64,000 nucleotides of DNA from Bisporella sp. PMI_857 (GCA_021307315.1 JAJSPD010000033.1:434001-498000), one strand, 5' to 3'; counted from the stretch's first letter, positions 32,915 to 44,630 are shown. Program-made: numbers and translations. The notes: generated by a model not told the origin, from the sequence alone.

Positions 32915-35666
32915 TTTATTATTTGCGGTTATATTTAGGTTATTTGCCGGGTTTACTGAAAGTAATTTCTCTAGTACTTCGACAAGATTCCAGGCGCAGG
33001 CTGAGAAAACTGGACCATTGTAAACCGGCGTCAAAAATCTTATAGAATACTGAGGCATTTTTGCGGCCGTGTAAAGCCAATACTGAAATGTTGTCAGGCC
33101 TGATCCCTCGATAATCCAATCAAGTAACTCTTTTGACACTCCGAGGCTTTTCCGGGCCTCTTTGCTCAACTGAGCACAATGCTCTCCCCAGAACTCGTGA
33201 GAATACTGGAGAAATTCGTTGCTCTGTATTGCAACTTCGTAAGCATCCCTGTCTTGAGAAGATATGTACTTTAAACACGTCCGGGCGACCTGAGCGTGGC
33301 ATTCCGCGTCACTATAAACTGACTGATGCTTTCTTTGCAAGTAGTCTTTCACCGACACATGAGCAAACTCTAGCGTTCCACTTCTTGTTTCAACGACAAA
33401 ATCTTGGGTAAGTCGACCAATGTGTTCGCGCTTAATGCTTGTATTTAAAGAGCTATTATTCTCGTCAAAAGCCACAGCTGTCGTAACGGCGGCCATTGAA
33501 AGAGGTTTCCTGTTGCAGAGCAACATTTTATAGATCTTGCTTGCATGGCGATGTTCGAGTTGACTCTTGTGGGTGTTGCGCTCAAATATCTCATCGTAAG
33601 CTTTATTCAAGTCTTCTTCGCCTGCAACTGAGCCAGTACCAAGTTCTTCAAGATATCTTTCAATGGTTTCCGGGTAAAGAATAGAAAAATTATTCGGTTC
33701 AAAAAAAAGAGAGAGCTGTAGTTGAACCCAGCGAAACCTTGATATATGTCAGCTCTCTAGTAGGTTAGTGGCAGTCAAGGGACTGGTCGTACATTCCGCC
33801 AGCTCTCTTAGAGAGAATATTGATAAGTCTATCTTCGAGATCTGGATATTCGCCTTCCAAAATTCTCTCGTCCTTTTCTCTATTTTTAACCTCGGTGGTA
33901 ATATACGTAATCATATCGGTATTAGATACTGATTGGCCGAGGTCGACTTTGACAGCGTTGGAAAACTTTTCATTGACGCGGACTTCGTATCGACTAGACA
34001 CAAGCAGCTCAAGTCCGTCTGGCCAAACCCGAGAAGCATCTCGCAAGGCTTTTAGTAGCTCTTTCGGCTTATCACACTCATCTAGAGCATCAATAATGAT
34101 TCTGAGCTTGACCCCTGACTCTAGGATTTCCTGTAGTAATGTCTCATATTGGGAGAAGGGAAAAGGTCGCAAATCTCCTGAATCTCCCCCCGCATTTATG
34201 TAAGCATTCAGCACATGTGGAGAGATCTGACCCGTTATAGGATCGTATGCTACTTGTTGGAGGAGTGCTTGAAGCACTGACATATATGAGTGTTTAGAGT
34301 TCAGATCTGTCCCCCTGGAACAATAAAAGTATGCAAATCGGCGACTGGGATATGAAAACAGCCTGTCTAGATGCCATTCGATGATTCGAGCTCTATAATT
34401 TAACGTGTCAGCTCTTTTCTACAGCGTTATCGGAAATACTCACAATAGTGTCGACTTTCCGGTACCGGCTGTTAACAATCAGCATCTTATCCAATATTCG
34501 TAAATTATACTCACCAGTACCACGAAGCCAAAATATCCGGCGGTCTAATGCCGGTTTCGGGGAGGACCAGTCTCTGAAATCCGAGCTATCTAGCAGCCAT
34601 CCCCCGCATGTTCGATACTTTAGGGCGACTCCAGTCCTCCGAAGAGTATCATCGTGAGCTACTTTCGGGTCATGTTCCGATATCCACTTTTTGACTTTCC
34701 CTAGTTGTTCAGTCTCCATCCTGCAAACGTCAAAGGTACTTTTGCAGGTTCCATGATAAGTAGATATGTTTTTGACTAGATCTCGCCAGGTCACGGCTCT
34801 TTCCTGTGTTTTGACGACTTGGGCTAATTTATAGTGAGATAGGCTTACGTCTAGCATTGATGAAGAGCCATACCTATAACTCTATCAGAAGTCAGATTGA
34901 CTAGTTCAACTTCCAACTTCAGGATCTCAATATACAACTTGATTAACTCAGGCTCCAACCGCTTGAACTTGTTCAAAATCTCATTCCTCGTTGTCCCAAG
35001 AAACAAGGATTCAACTTGCGCCCAGTAACTAAGGTTTGCAGTTATGGTGTCCAGGTCTCTAAGCGCTTCCCGAAGAAGTATAGGTTGGTTCAAGCATGCC
35101 TGTTGATGAGATGCTTCGCGTAAGCTGCGAGTCTTGAAACCTGCAGAGGCAGCAGCTTACCTCTAATACTATGCAAAAGCCCCGCCAGACAACCGGCGCA
35201 ATTCTATGGGGATCAAAATTCGCGGCAGCCGCTACACTATCCTTGAATTGGAGAATAGACCTGATAGCCGTTTCAACCACGCGGGGAATCTCCTTATTTT
35301 CCTGCGTTTTTGACTCTGCTAATTTTAATAAGCCTGCCGGATCACTTTGACTCCAATTCTTATGCCCGGGCTTGATATTCTCCAGCTTCGTGTAAACGTC
35401 TGGCTGAGCCATGCGTAGGCTTTCGGCGGCTTGACCCCAGCAAGAAAGTCGTTGATGCTCTTCGGCTTCGGGGTGGGTGACTATCTGGGTAGGCTCGTCT
35501 GGAGGAACATGTGGTTCTGTCGGGTTACTTATTGAAGTGCTCGTGCTTTCTGATACTGTTTGATTCTTAGCAGGCTGGACATCTGCTAAAGTTCCAAGAA
35601 GACTTGCTTACCGGCTGGTGCCTCTTTGCCAAAGAGCCTCGACAGCTTTTCTCGACGCTTTCCCAT
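31943..35666 (-). CDS. NACHT/STAND protein with ankyrin-repeat C-terminus
   Basis: Seven exons whose phases all close: 35612-35666, 35161-35585, 34874-35099, 34515-34823, 34444-34468, 33793-34392 and 31943-33737, giving 1144 residues. The N-terminal part is a helical domain with FKDSVAAAANFDPHRIAPVVW. Residues about 335-346 form the Walker A loop (LRGTAGTGKSTL), assembled only by splicing through the 25-nt fifth exon. Walker B-like IIIDALDEC is near residue 440, and HVSVKDYL near 670. The C-terminus has about ten 33-residue ankyrin repeats. Fungal proteins of this build (HET-E/NLR-like) are NTP-driven switches in incompatibility or microbe recognition; that role is inferred. Odd points: a 26-nt first intron, and a probable one-base loss near 31950 that ends the frame inside the last repeat; in the other frame coding continues to 31851. 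Confidence 0.85.
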
Positions 35667-36197
35667 GCTTTTGCGAGCGTAGTCTACAGGAATAATACCT
35701 TCTAGATGAAATAGCAATAAAGAGTAAGAGAAATGTTGCTCGCTAGCTACCAACATGTAGATACTTTCGATGTTGCAATAAGGCTGAACTTTGGGCGTCT
35801 ATTGCATGTGGCAAAGTGGCCGTTGTGGTCTGTGCTCACTTACTCCCCGCGATTGGGCGAAACCGATTTTGCAAGCGACTGTCTTTCAAACCATCGCCTC
35901 CATTTGATCCCACCAAGATTCTGGCTCAGCTATGCCTGGATGTTCTTCTCCAATAGCACCTGTGTCATACTCAGGAGCGCACATAGTGGCGGCGAATGGC
36001 GTCGGGCGTTGGCGAGAAAAGCCGTAATAAATAACTGGCTATCCCCCATCCGATAAACGCACATCAATTGCACTATGTCTTGTTTCATTGGCATTCCGAT
36101 TAGGAAAGATGTTTGGAAATACTTTTGGCCGGTTAGTAAGCTCGCCGCTTCTACTCAGGCGCTAATCACCCTCGACTCAACATTTTTTCACCCAGTT

Positions 36198-36293
36198 TGT
36201 CACGGCCCTACCTCGCTTAGAACCCCATGGGGCTCGGCCCCCTGACACCACAGGGCTCGCTTACACTGGCCCCTGGCCAGTCTCCTGTATAAA
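36198..36293 (+). repeat. LTR family A fragment (U3 only)
   Basis: TGTCACGGCCCTACC...CTCCTGTATAAAAAGG; the rest of the LTR is missing. The stretch 35670-36190 holds no other supported feature. Confidence 0.7.
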
Positions 36294-36325
36294 AAGGATA
36301 AAACCAACAGGTCTGCAATGTGGTT

Positions 36326-36646
36326 TCAGCTAGCAATATCGAGGAAATTTTTTGGAGAGCGGCCTTGATCTAGTAAAAGATGTCTGCTAAAACCTGGACA
36401 GCCTTGACTGATTATCTTATACTCGGTTTTCCTGCAATAATAAGAAGGATCCTCCCTCCTTTCAAGTGCTATCACGCGCACGTTAACGAAGTTCGCGATT
36501 TCTTTATGCGACAGGCCAGCGGCTTTACGACCGATCGCCTCCGGTACAATCTTTAAAGAAACCATAGCCGAAGCGGTGCAGTGTTGGATGTTTGTAGAAT
36601 ATACTCGCGTTTTCACATAAAGTGGAGTTCTCAGGCAACAAAGCAA
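36326..36646 (-). pseudogene. Tc1/mariner-type transposase N-terminal fragment
   Basis: A 106-codon frame with IGRKAAGLSHKEIANFVNVR, which resembles the helix-turn-helix start of fungal Tc1/mariner transposases. No DDE catalytic part follows. It begins next to a truncated LTR and is most likely a broken remnant. Confidence 0.45.
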
Positions 36647-36751
36647 ATATTTATTCTATTCGTTTCAATTTATCAGGATCTCACCCACACATGCATACTG
36701 AAGTTGCCTATGATTCCGACAACCTGGTTGTAATGTAAGGGTGGACAGCCC

Positions 36752-38276
36752 TTAAAGTATATCTTCAATCGGGGCGCTAGTCTCCTTCAGAGTCTTCCAC
36801 TCGCCCTCCCAGAACCGAGACACTTCCAACATGTCAGGCCTAGCTGTTTGGATCTATAGCCATACACTGACCTACAAAACCTTTCCAAGATTCTGGCACA
36901 TCATCGGAACTTGCCCAGTCAGTTTCAAGATCATTGGGATGGTTTACGTCATCGAATTCCATGTCGGGCTGTCGGAGAAGCATCCACATACTCCTTCCCA
37001 GACTAAACGCTTCGGCAAGCTCCAACGCGTGTGGGTACGCGTTGTTCCAGCTGGAAAAAACGTTCCAAATATGCCAGCTCGCATCGCCGAGAGCATCCTC
37101 TGGCACGTTGCGGCGCGGTGGACCATCATACTTTGCATATCGGAATTTGTGGCGTTTATGTCTAGATGTCATAGAGTCTTCATCGGAACCAACTTCGTCT
37201 CCCTCGTCCATGACGTCTCATGTCCCATCTGCCTCCGGTGCCAAAGTCGTAGATGGAGCATCTGTCTGCTCCTAGTCACACAATACCAGGTTCTGACGCT
37301 CATCTATTAAGAAGTTTCCAGGTTTGATATCCAGGTGATAGGTCTTGACCACTCGGTGGGAATGCAGCAATGCTGCTGCCATGCTGGCGCACCAATGAGC
37401 TTTCAGCTCTAGCGGAAGTCGCTGGCTCCGGAAATTTGACCTCTCGATATTCGAGCCTACATCTCCACCTTTGTACAGCGGTTGGATTGTGCCGCAAACA
37501 AGCTCCTGGTCGCCGCGGTTCACTGTTACAAAGCATTAAGGCGGGGGCAATACGTTTGGGTGAGGCCGCATTGTGATCAGCATCATGTTTGAATTGTGCC
37601 AGCTCCGAACAGTGTACTTGATCGCAGAGTCGCCCTCGTCGTCATTTTGTGCCAGAAACGTTCGAAAGTCGATACCCTTAAACACATGAAACTCTTTCGA
37701 GTCTTTTTCGAGTCGGACTCTGGTGGCACAGCCGCGACCTCCGAGCTGCTTGTGTCGGATGAGATGTTCAAATGGAATCCTGTGAGAGGAAATGCTCATA
37801 GTGGTACGGCCAACCACTCATTCCGTTAGTACTTCAACCTAGAAAAGTGAACGGCCAATATTGTGGAATCATACGATGCGGGTCGGCCAGAACCTCCAAG
37901 AATCGAGAGAACCATGGATGACTGTACGCCTTCCAAATGACCTGATCTGTGGTGTTATCTTCACTGTCAGCGTCAACGATGGCGTCCATGCAGGAAATGG
38001 AGTCATCTTGGAGGCATGCGGGCCACATCATACGAATGGCTTTCCATAGTGAAGTTCGCATATCAGTGGAGCTGGGGAACGAATTTGCCTCGTGTAGCTC
38101 GATCGCGTGGAAGCTGTTGCAGATGCGATTAGCTAGAGACATCGAGGGCTGGGGGGAGTTCAAACTGAAGCTGAAGATGACGGTGCGATCATGTCGTAGC
38201 CTTGTGCGAACACTGTTGTTTCAGCATCATCACCCCAAATCCACTCCCCAGAGAAGTCTAGGGATATGGTTTCCAT
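36752..38276 (-). pseudogene. Fungal protein kinase-like gene inactivated by stop codons
   Basis: The start METISLDFSGEWIWGDD is at 38276. A long N-terminal region continues (37834-38163 in a shifted frame), then a kinase-like domain in one frame from 37817 to 36840: a glycine-loop-like LGGRGCATRVRL, then the catalytic loop YHLDIKPGNFLI, and the C-lobe helix LELAEAFSLGRSMWMLLRQ. In-frame stops occur at TAA 37536-37538, TAG 37272-37274 and TGA 37218-37220, each fitting CAA or TGG with a single transition. Further breaks occur near 38160, near 37820 and near 36840, after which RPDMLEVSRFW would read in another frame to about 36752. The DFG motif appears as LCDW-like sequence ending in the TAG. 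Similar proteins are common in Pezizomycotina; the role is unknown. Confidence 0.8.
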
Positions 38277-38622
38277 TTTAAAAATATAGTGAGTGTGGCT
38301 GATGGGAACCTGACTCGAGGATCGCAGCGCTAGTGATAGCGGGGTTATCGTATCGCAAGAGGGTGGGCCTTTGAAAGAGGAGGAGGATGGATTCTTGGAG
38401 GGGAAGGAGGAGAGGGATGAGCAAGCTATAAAGGGAGAAGGAAATTGCATTTGTATAAAGTTTGAGGGGTTGTTAAAGCTTTTGTGACTTTTGGTGGCTT
38501 ATTTGAGCTTGTCAGTTCCGCCGTAGAGTCCTGGGGGAACTGCTTTAGTTTAAAAAGTCGGAATCATTTGACTTTTTTACAGCTTTTAATAGCTCAGGGC
38601 TAAAGCAGCTAGTAATTGATAC

Positions 38623-38753
38623 CGTTGGAATGCATGTCATAGCTTCACGCGATGCATCGGATCGCAATTGTGGGTCTTCTATCACCTATATATTTACCTG
38701 GCAATAGGCCGTAGCTTAGAGGAATGAATCAACGAATACCAGAACCACACCAG
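38623..38753 (+). repeat. LTR family C copy, truncated
   Basis: CGTTGGAATGCATG...AACCACACCAG, cut at 38753 where the family E LTR begins. It lacks the final 50 or so bases. Confidence 0.8.
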
Positions 38754-38962
38754 TGTCACGGTCCTAGAGATCACATGGACGACGCCCTGACCATTTCTGA
38801 CATTCACTGACAGATGTCGCGCCACAACCGCGAACACTCATTGGTTCGTTCAGCTAGGACACTGGAACCGGTCATGGTTATATAAGGGCAGTTCTAGCAG
38901 TAGTTATACCTTTTCTCTTTAGTTTAGATTCTTCGTATTTGATACCATACAAACAACCATCA
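38754..38962 (+). repeat. 5' LTR of a Ty3/gypsy-like element, family E
   Basis: TGTCACGGTCCTAGAG...AACAACCATCA with a TATATAAGG promoter box near 38878. Two bases after its end, TGGCGCCAGTATTGGG (from 38964) resembles the primer-binding sites that follow Ty3/gypsy LTRs in other organisms. No matching 3' LTR was found in the window. Confidence 0.75.
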
Positions 38963-39069
38963 CTGGCGCCAGTATTGGGATCGCGACGGTCTTCGCTTTT
39001 CTCCTCAATAAATCTTTTCACTCAGCCTTCCCTGCACATCACAATCTCGCGTCTATACGACAATCACCA

Positions 39070-40682
39070 ATGACTGGCTTTACTGATGCTGTTCGAGGGG
39101 ATGGTTTGGCTAGGGCTCAGAGAGCTTTAGCAGGATTAGACGGAGATCCGCTGCGACTTGATCGCGAGAGGCAGGGGTTTAATGGTTCTCCCCCACCATA
39201 TAAATCGGATCGATCGGGTATGACGACTCAATCTGCGAGTCTAGATCCTCCTAACGAGGAGCAGCGACGGGTCCAACTAGGATGCGAACGCGCAGCCTCA
39301 AAACCATACCACCAATTCGAGCATCAGATAGAAGAAGAGAGGAGGCGGATTTGGAATGCAGATCCGAGTACGAGTTGGATGAGCATAAATCCTAGAGATG
39401 ACGCCTTCGAGGAAGAGGCCAGCGAAACGATCAAGTGGCGCTGGGTCGAGCAAGGCATCTGGAATAACAAATGGAGCAAGTTCGCTTCTGGGCGGTGGAA
39501 GCATGAGGAACCACTCGAGCTTGAGTCCGAATCGGAGACGGACTCGCAAGCGGGATCCGCAGCTCCTTTTTTTCCTTTACCCCAAAGGAGTCGCATCCGA
39601 AACCAAGACGGCCAAAGGGCGATGACGAAAAACGACGAATTGCGGAGCGGCGAGCCGTGCGGGAGCGCAAACGTGAGGCATCACGTCCATATCATCAGTT
39701 TGTCTATCAAATATCGAAGGAGCGGGAACGAATACAAGACAAACCCGCCAGTGGGGAAGGTGCTAGTGGGGGCATCCCCGACATCAATACAACGGCTTAC
39801 GAGAATGTCAAGAACACGTAGACTAAGCGAGGGATTTGGAACAGAAGATGGGGTATACTACCTGGAATGTCGTGGAAGCATGAAGAGCCTCTTGAGGAAA
39901 GCGCCGACAGTCCTGCTTCTCAAGCAAACCCGGTTGAGAACGACAGCCATGAAGTGGGAGAAGCTCATATCATAACTATGAATGGAGCTCCTCTCAGAAA
40001 TATTTTTGGACGTCCTGTCACAAATCTTTCGAAAAGCGGTATTTTTATAGGAAACCCTTCTCCCATTGAATCAAATCATCGCCAAGCGTCTCAAAAGGGA
40101 CTGACCGCAGAGATTGATTCATCTGGATTAGAGAATGGTGACGCCAAGCGCCCTCCCTCTGCGTCAAATTCGCCTCGCCCCAGTTCGGGTAAACGGGTTC
40201 TTTGTCCTACAAAAGGACTGGCGTTGCGGCCAAGCGGGAAAAAGCCCATCCATAAAGATGGGCAGCCGGTAGGCGTATCTCTTGGCCCAGTCCATTCATC
40301 AAAGGTATCAAAGGCCGCTGGAAAGAAACAACCCGGACCAAAACGGCAACCGAACATCTCCCAAGAGGTTTCATTTAGTGGTTTACCATCATCTTCTGGT
40401 ATGGATACAGCAGAATCGCAGCCCTCGCCAAAGCATGCGACTACGAGCAGAAGCAAACGGATACAGCCGCCTTTCCCTGGCGTAACTAAGGACCTAACCA
40501 AGGCGGCTCCTACCGATCCCTCCAAACATGCTGCCCGATCAAATCCGCAGCGGAACGTTACAAGTAAACTAACACCAAGGAGCTCTGCAAAGCCTCAGGG
40601 CATATCGAAGAGAAACCTGCGAAGACTACACGGGGGAATGCAAGGAAGGAAAGGAAGGAATAAACAATTAGGCACCCAGTAG
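39070..40682 (+). pseudogene. Gag-like frame of the family E element, frame broken
   Basis: Begins 107 bp after the LTR. The first frame (39070 to about 39570) is charged and helical with a PYHQFEHQIEEERRRIW segment and GIWNNKW...WKHEEPLE. Around the T run at 39567-39574 the frame changes. The next frame repeats the same two segments in altered form (PYHQFVYQISKERERI near 39690, then GIWNRRW and SWKHEEPLEES near 39830) and runs to 40682. TAG at 39819-39821 interrupts it. So the product had an internal duplication and ended in a long basic, Ser/Pro-rich tail. No zinc knuckle, protease or polymerase is seen. Calling it Gag rests on position behind the LTR; it could be another element-borne gene. 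Confidence 0.5.
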
Positions 40683-40741
40683 AGGCTTCGTATTAGATGT
40701 GCATCTTGTCTTCCTCGCATGTGTCTGTGCGATATGGACAC

Positions 40742-41268
40742 CTACATACCTTCTTTACACTGAAACTCTTCCGGGAACTCCCATTTACCGTTTTTGAAAA
40801 CCTCAGGGACTGGTATTTGATAACTCAACGAATTGATATCTAGAGGTGAAGCGTCGAGAGATGGAAGATTGTCGTCTGATTCATCGTCATTGTCAGCAAG
40901 GGCGCTTACGACCTAGATTGACAGATTAGAATGATTCACTTTAGTGTATCTTTTCTACGTACCTTAGCTCTCGCTGCCGTATTTCTATCTGCCTCAGGAG
41001 CACCAGATCCCAACCCCACACTTCTCACAACACCAACGGCAACACTCGTTCCAGCGAGCCTTATTTCAACACCAAATTCAGCAGTTCCAGGTTGCAACCC
41101 AATAGTTTCCACCCCAGGAGCAAGAATACTGGTTCCAACAACACCAGATTCCCCTGCAACAAATCTCATTCCAAACCCCACTGCAGCAGAGATTCCAAGA
41201 GACATAAAGGAACAAAGGCAGCGCAGGCTTGCAGATACTCTTTGGAAACTCTTTAAGGAGCTTACCAC
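40742..41268 (-). CDS. Two-exon hypothetical protein (partial model)
   Basis: Exon 40963-41268 ends at AAG before a GTACGT donor. A 50-nt intron with CTAAT branch and CTAG acceptor follows, and the next exon (40742-40912) gives an acidic stretch ALADNDDESDDNLPSLD then IPVPEVFKNGKWEFPEEF. Phases agree, which supports a real gene. The first exon is Gly/Val/Ala-rich. Another GTATGT lies at the stop codon, so more exons may follow. Upstream frames at 41600-41809 and 41939-42166 on the same strand might be earlier exons, but I could not connect them. No domain is recognised. The opposite strand has a 169-codon frame with a signal-peptide-like start, which I regard as a shadow. Confidence 0.45.
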
Positions 41269-42433
41269 CGCCCATTCCTACCTCGCAATTCTCAATACTC
41301 TACATCTTTCATCCCTACATCTTCCCGCCACCTCTCAACAACGTCGCCGTCCACCAGTCCTGGTGCTCTTCTATTTGCGTTTTCAACGCCTGCAATCTTT
41401 CTTAGTCCCTGCTGGCCTCATCGTGATACCCCCTCTTTAGTCACCTTCGTCAAATATCCGTCTCCCGTTAGCACGGTTGTCGGCTTAGGGAGCGCAGATC
41501 AGTTCAATCTAGATACCAGAATATTCAGTTTCGTTGCTACATTCTCACCTCAGTTCCAATATCCAAAGTTTCACGCTCAATCAATACAGACCCTGAAAAT
41601 CAATGCAAACTCTTAAACAATACATAACCACCACCTTCCCTTCCATTCGCTTCCTCTTCCTCAAACTTAATATAAATACAACCTCCTAAACACCCCGTTC
41701 CTCCTCCTTCCCTAATGCCCAATCCGTCTCCTCCTTGCCATCCATCCATCATAGTTAGTTTTGCATGAGGGGAGCTTATAAGAGATCCTCTGGTTCCAAT
41801 TCGTGACAACGCTGAAATCCAAACCTGATATCGTGAGGATGTTCCCCAGCTCCAGGTATAGAGTTGCTTGGATAGTTCAATCTCGTCCCACTAAAGGCTT
41901 AGCAACCCTTGGTGGTATATGATTACCTACAGAATTGATTAATGCAATATCATCTCTGCATTCACATCAGTTCCACGCAGAGTACGAGGCGAACGTATCA
42001 CGTCTCTAATCAACCTAGTCCCAATTCGTACCCACGCCTCCCTTTTCTCCACGATTGGACGTAGATTGCGCTCACCAATCCCCTCTGTCGTAATGGCCTT
42101 GACACTGACCACGTTGCACTGTCTTGGGGGTAATAAAAATCCGGGGGCTGGGGTTGCCATCAACACTACTAAAATATTTGCTGAATCTAATTGTTCTACT
42201 GAGCATTACTGTGCGTCTCGGTCGATTTCATATTTGCGATGGCAGGTTTTCAATGTTATGCAGCCTTAAATCGGTTGCTCGGTCACCAGCCGAGCCACGC
42301 CAGGTGCTGCTACTAATCTACCACGTTTTCGTTATGTCCCAGTTGCGAGAATCTTTCTGTCGAATCAGGAACTATAGTTTGCCACTTACTCTCCTTACGC
42401 GGCTCTTAAGGGGCTGAGTCGTCATCATTCGTA

Positions 42434-43000
42434 ATGACTTACGCACTCCTCTTGCATATAAGAAGAGCTTGCTTCCTGTATTTAGAAATCTTCAGAGAGA
42501 TCAATCAATCGTTCATTGCATATCTTGTGAACTTCCTGAATCAATACTTTCATCATCCCCCATATCGTCTGCAATGGAAGAAGCAGCCTCGCAAGATGGG
42601 CAAACTCTCAACCACCTCCGTTAAACCTTACTACACGAAATGCCTCACGAACACCACGCTACCCGCACCCCGAAAAACATGCCCCCTATATTCGGCCGGG
42701 TACCCGAGAGAAGCGAGCGAAGAGGTACGATTAAAACGTAGGCCGCTAGTCATACGCCAATGCTTGGCATCCAGAAAAGTGGAGCACTTCCTTCTCCAAG
42801 CTGCGATTTCCCCCCCTCAGCGTCTGTCAAGACCTGTAAGGGATCACAAAGATACGCACCCATCCGAACAACATCGGCTGAAGGTGGCTTTAGGTGTATC
42901 AGGCAGGCTGGCTCATGCGCACGTGAAGAACGTAATTCATTGTGATATTAGTTGTCGCAACTTGTTCTTATTCCCTAATTGGTGTGCAAAGGTTGGTGTT
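42434..43000 (+). pseudogene. Protein kinase fragment cut off by an LTR
   Basis: The last 40 codons contain a kinase catalytic loop, NVIHCDISCRNLFLFPNW, followed by AKVG where the DFG motif should come next. The frame instead runs into the LTR at 43001. Upstream sequence (42560-42900) has kinase-like pieces in unclear frames. Nothing resembling the C-lobe is seen after the LTR. It is a remnant of a second kinase, distinct from the one at 36752-38276. Confidence 0.65.
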
Positions 43001-43197
43001 TGTATCACTCTGTGATACTTCTTGGTTCCGATAACTTGCAATTGCTTAAGTCGGTTACCCACGGGGCACGTAGCACCGCGATCTCAGCGCAGTGCTATTA
43101 TGCTTGTTCTTGTATGTATCTTCTAGAACTATAATACATCCGTGTGGTGGACCGTGCACCGCGGGGTGATTCACGTGATTTTAGCTGCATACCAACA
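43001..43197. repeat. LTR family D copy
   Basis: TGTATCACTCTGTGATAC...GCTGCATACCAACA, 197 bp. The left tip forms a short hairpin. Matches 47435-47654. No target duplication. It interrupts the kinase fragment. Confidence 0.75.
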
Positions 43198-43589
43198 TCC
43201 CCGCTTCTTCTTTCTTTTCCATCCATCCACCATCACCACTCCTCCATCAATTCCAGCTTCCGTTCAAATTCCTATTTAATTCCATCAATTTCAGCACCGT
43301 CATTTCCGTCAATTCCTGATCTGCACCAAACCTTCATCAACGCGCCACCAAACCCTTAACGCGTCCCAACTCCAACCTCAACACCTCCAACAACTTAGAA
43401 ACTTGTAATGCTCCAATCTACTTTCATCTCATCTAATAGTGGCGCTAGTGTTTAAGCACTTAGTGAGCCAGCACGCAGTTCGCGGAGCTCTGGTTGACTG
43501 CATCACAACATCGCAATACTATCTGCGACTGTAAACAATACCATCTGCGGATACTTGTAAACACAATACCATCAGCAATCAACAACACA

Positions 43590-44630
43590 ATGGAGGACAG
43601 TAAGAAAATTCACAGTGGGGCCAAGAAGGCAATCGACAGCGGGGCGGAGAAACCAATCGACAATAGAGCGGAGCAGACAATCAATGACCAGGACAAGCCA
43701 GAAATTACTATGGAGTACCTCATGATGGTAGCTAGGAATTCAATGGTAGCCCGGAACACACGCGACATGGCCAAGCTTACCTTGGATGACATGGCCAAGA
43801 ATAATATCCCACGTGACAAAACCGGTAATATTGATTGCTCAAAGATCAAGTTTGACCCTGGCTTTATACCGCCTCCGCTTGATATAAAGAAGCGTCTCGA
43901 GCAGCTCCGTGGCTACTTGGATCCTAACGACCCTTGGTACCAGCCTGAATACCAGCATACCAATATTCGAGCCATCATCAAGCTCTACGAGGAGGGACTG
44001 ATTGATGGCAGTCAGCACGTTTACGTTCAAGATGGAAAGCTTGTTTCCAGGGAGCAGTCATTCAAAGGCCCTGCTCCAGCAATTACAGAGGGGGTTTTTC
44101 ATCAGTATGCCCAAAAAACTTGTTATGATCATAGGGCCTTTGGGAACAACTTTCACGAGGTGAGTAACTTATATTCTTTTTTCCTACAGAGGGTAGGTAT
44201 TTATTTCATTTTATTTTTCTAGATTCGCATGCTAGTCAGGCTGATACCTGCTTTAGGAGGTGACGGAACAACCTATGGCATCATCGCAATGAACGACACC
44301 GGCTCGGATATGCTCAGCCTCTACCCCTCTGATATCATGCATCTCGGAAACATTGGTTTTTATATAGGTTGGCGAGCACCAGTAGCTGTGATAGATGCGA
44401 ATGGTGTGGCTATATATTGTCCAAGCATTGCAGTAGAAGTTTTGCCTGTAGGGAATGGTGATATATCGTGGAGGAGTAACTGGATTGTGGAGGAAGCAAT
44501 AATCAGAAATGGCTTTGTACCACGGTTATCAGGGGTTGCAATCCGGCAGCATTTGTATTTTGGTACTGCGCCTGGTAATCATTACTTGGCTGTTGCAACT
44601 ACTAAGGGTGGTCTATCATCTTTGCTCTGA
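43590..44630 (+). CDS. Two-exon protein with retropepsin-like DTGS domain
   Basis: Exons 43590-44159 and 44223-44630 (intron 44160-44222, GTGAGT...CTAG), phase 0, 325 residues. The N-terminal half is charged (SGAKKAIDSGAEKPID repeats) and ends in a helical segment. The second exon starts a domain with IIAMNDTGSDMLSLYPSDI, a hydrophobic strand then Asp-Thr-Gly-Ser as in single-domain aspartic proteases, followed by a flap-like region and a conserved-looking end RLSGVAIRQHLYFGTAPGNH. Similar DTGS proteins of unknown role occur in other filamentous fungi (from memory of the family pattern). No reverse transcriptase or integrase follows. Imperfect direct repeats of about 31 bp flank the gene (about 43439-43469 and 44639-44669). 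It could be a domesticated protease or a surviving piece of an element. The frame is clean. Confidence 0.7.

Noticed and set aside
31908..33023. A 371-codon plus-strand open frame with Ser/Thr-rich repeats
   Set aside because: It is the exact antisense of the ankyrin array. The 99-bp period keeps any frame open or closed together, so its length is a by-product.
34408..34560. The unspliced reading through the P-loop region, which lacks a Walker A motif
   Set aside because: It reads through two good introns. Splicing yields a standard P-loop in phase, so the loss of Walker A is only apparent.
40931..41440. Plus-strand frame with a signal-peptide-like start and Pro/Thr-rich body
   Set aside because: The opposite strand has a two-exon gene with matching splice phases over the same bases, which is better supported.
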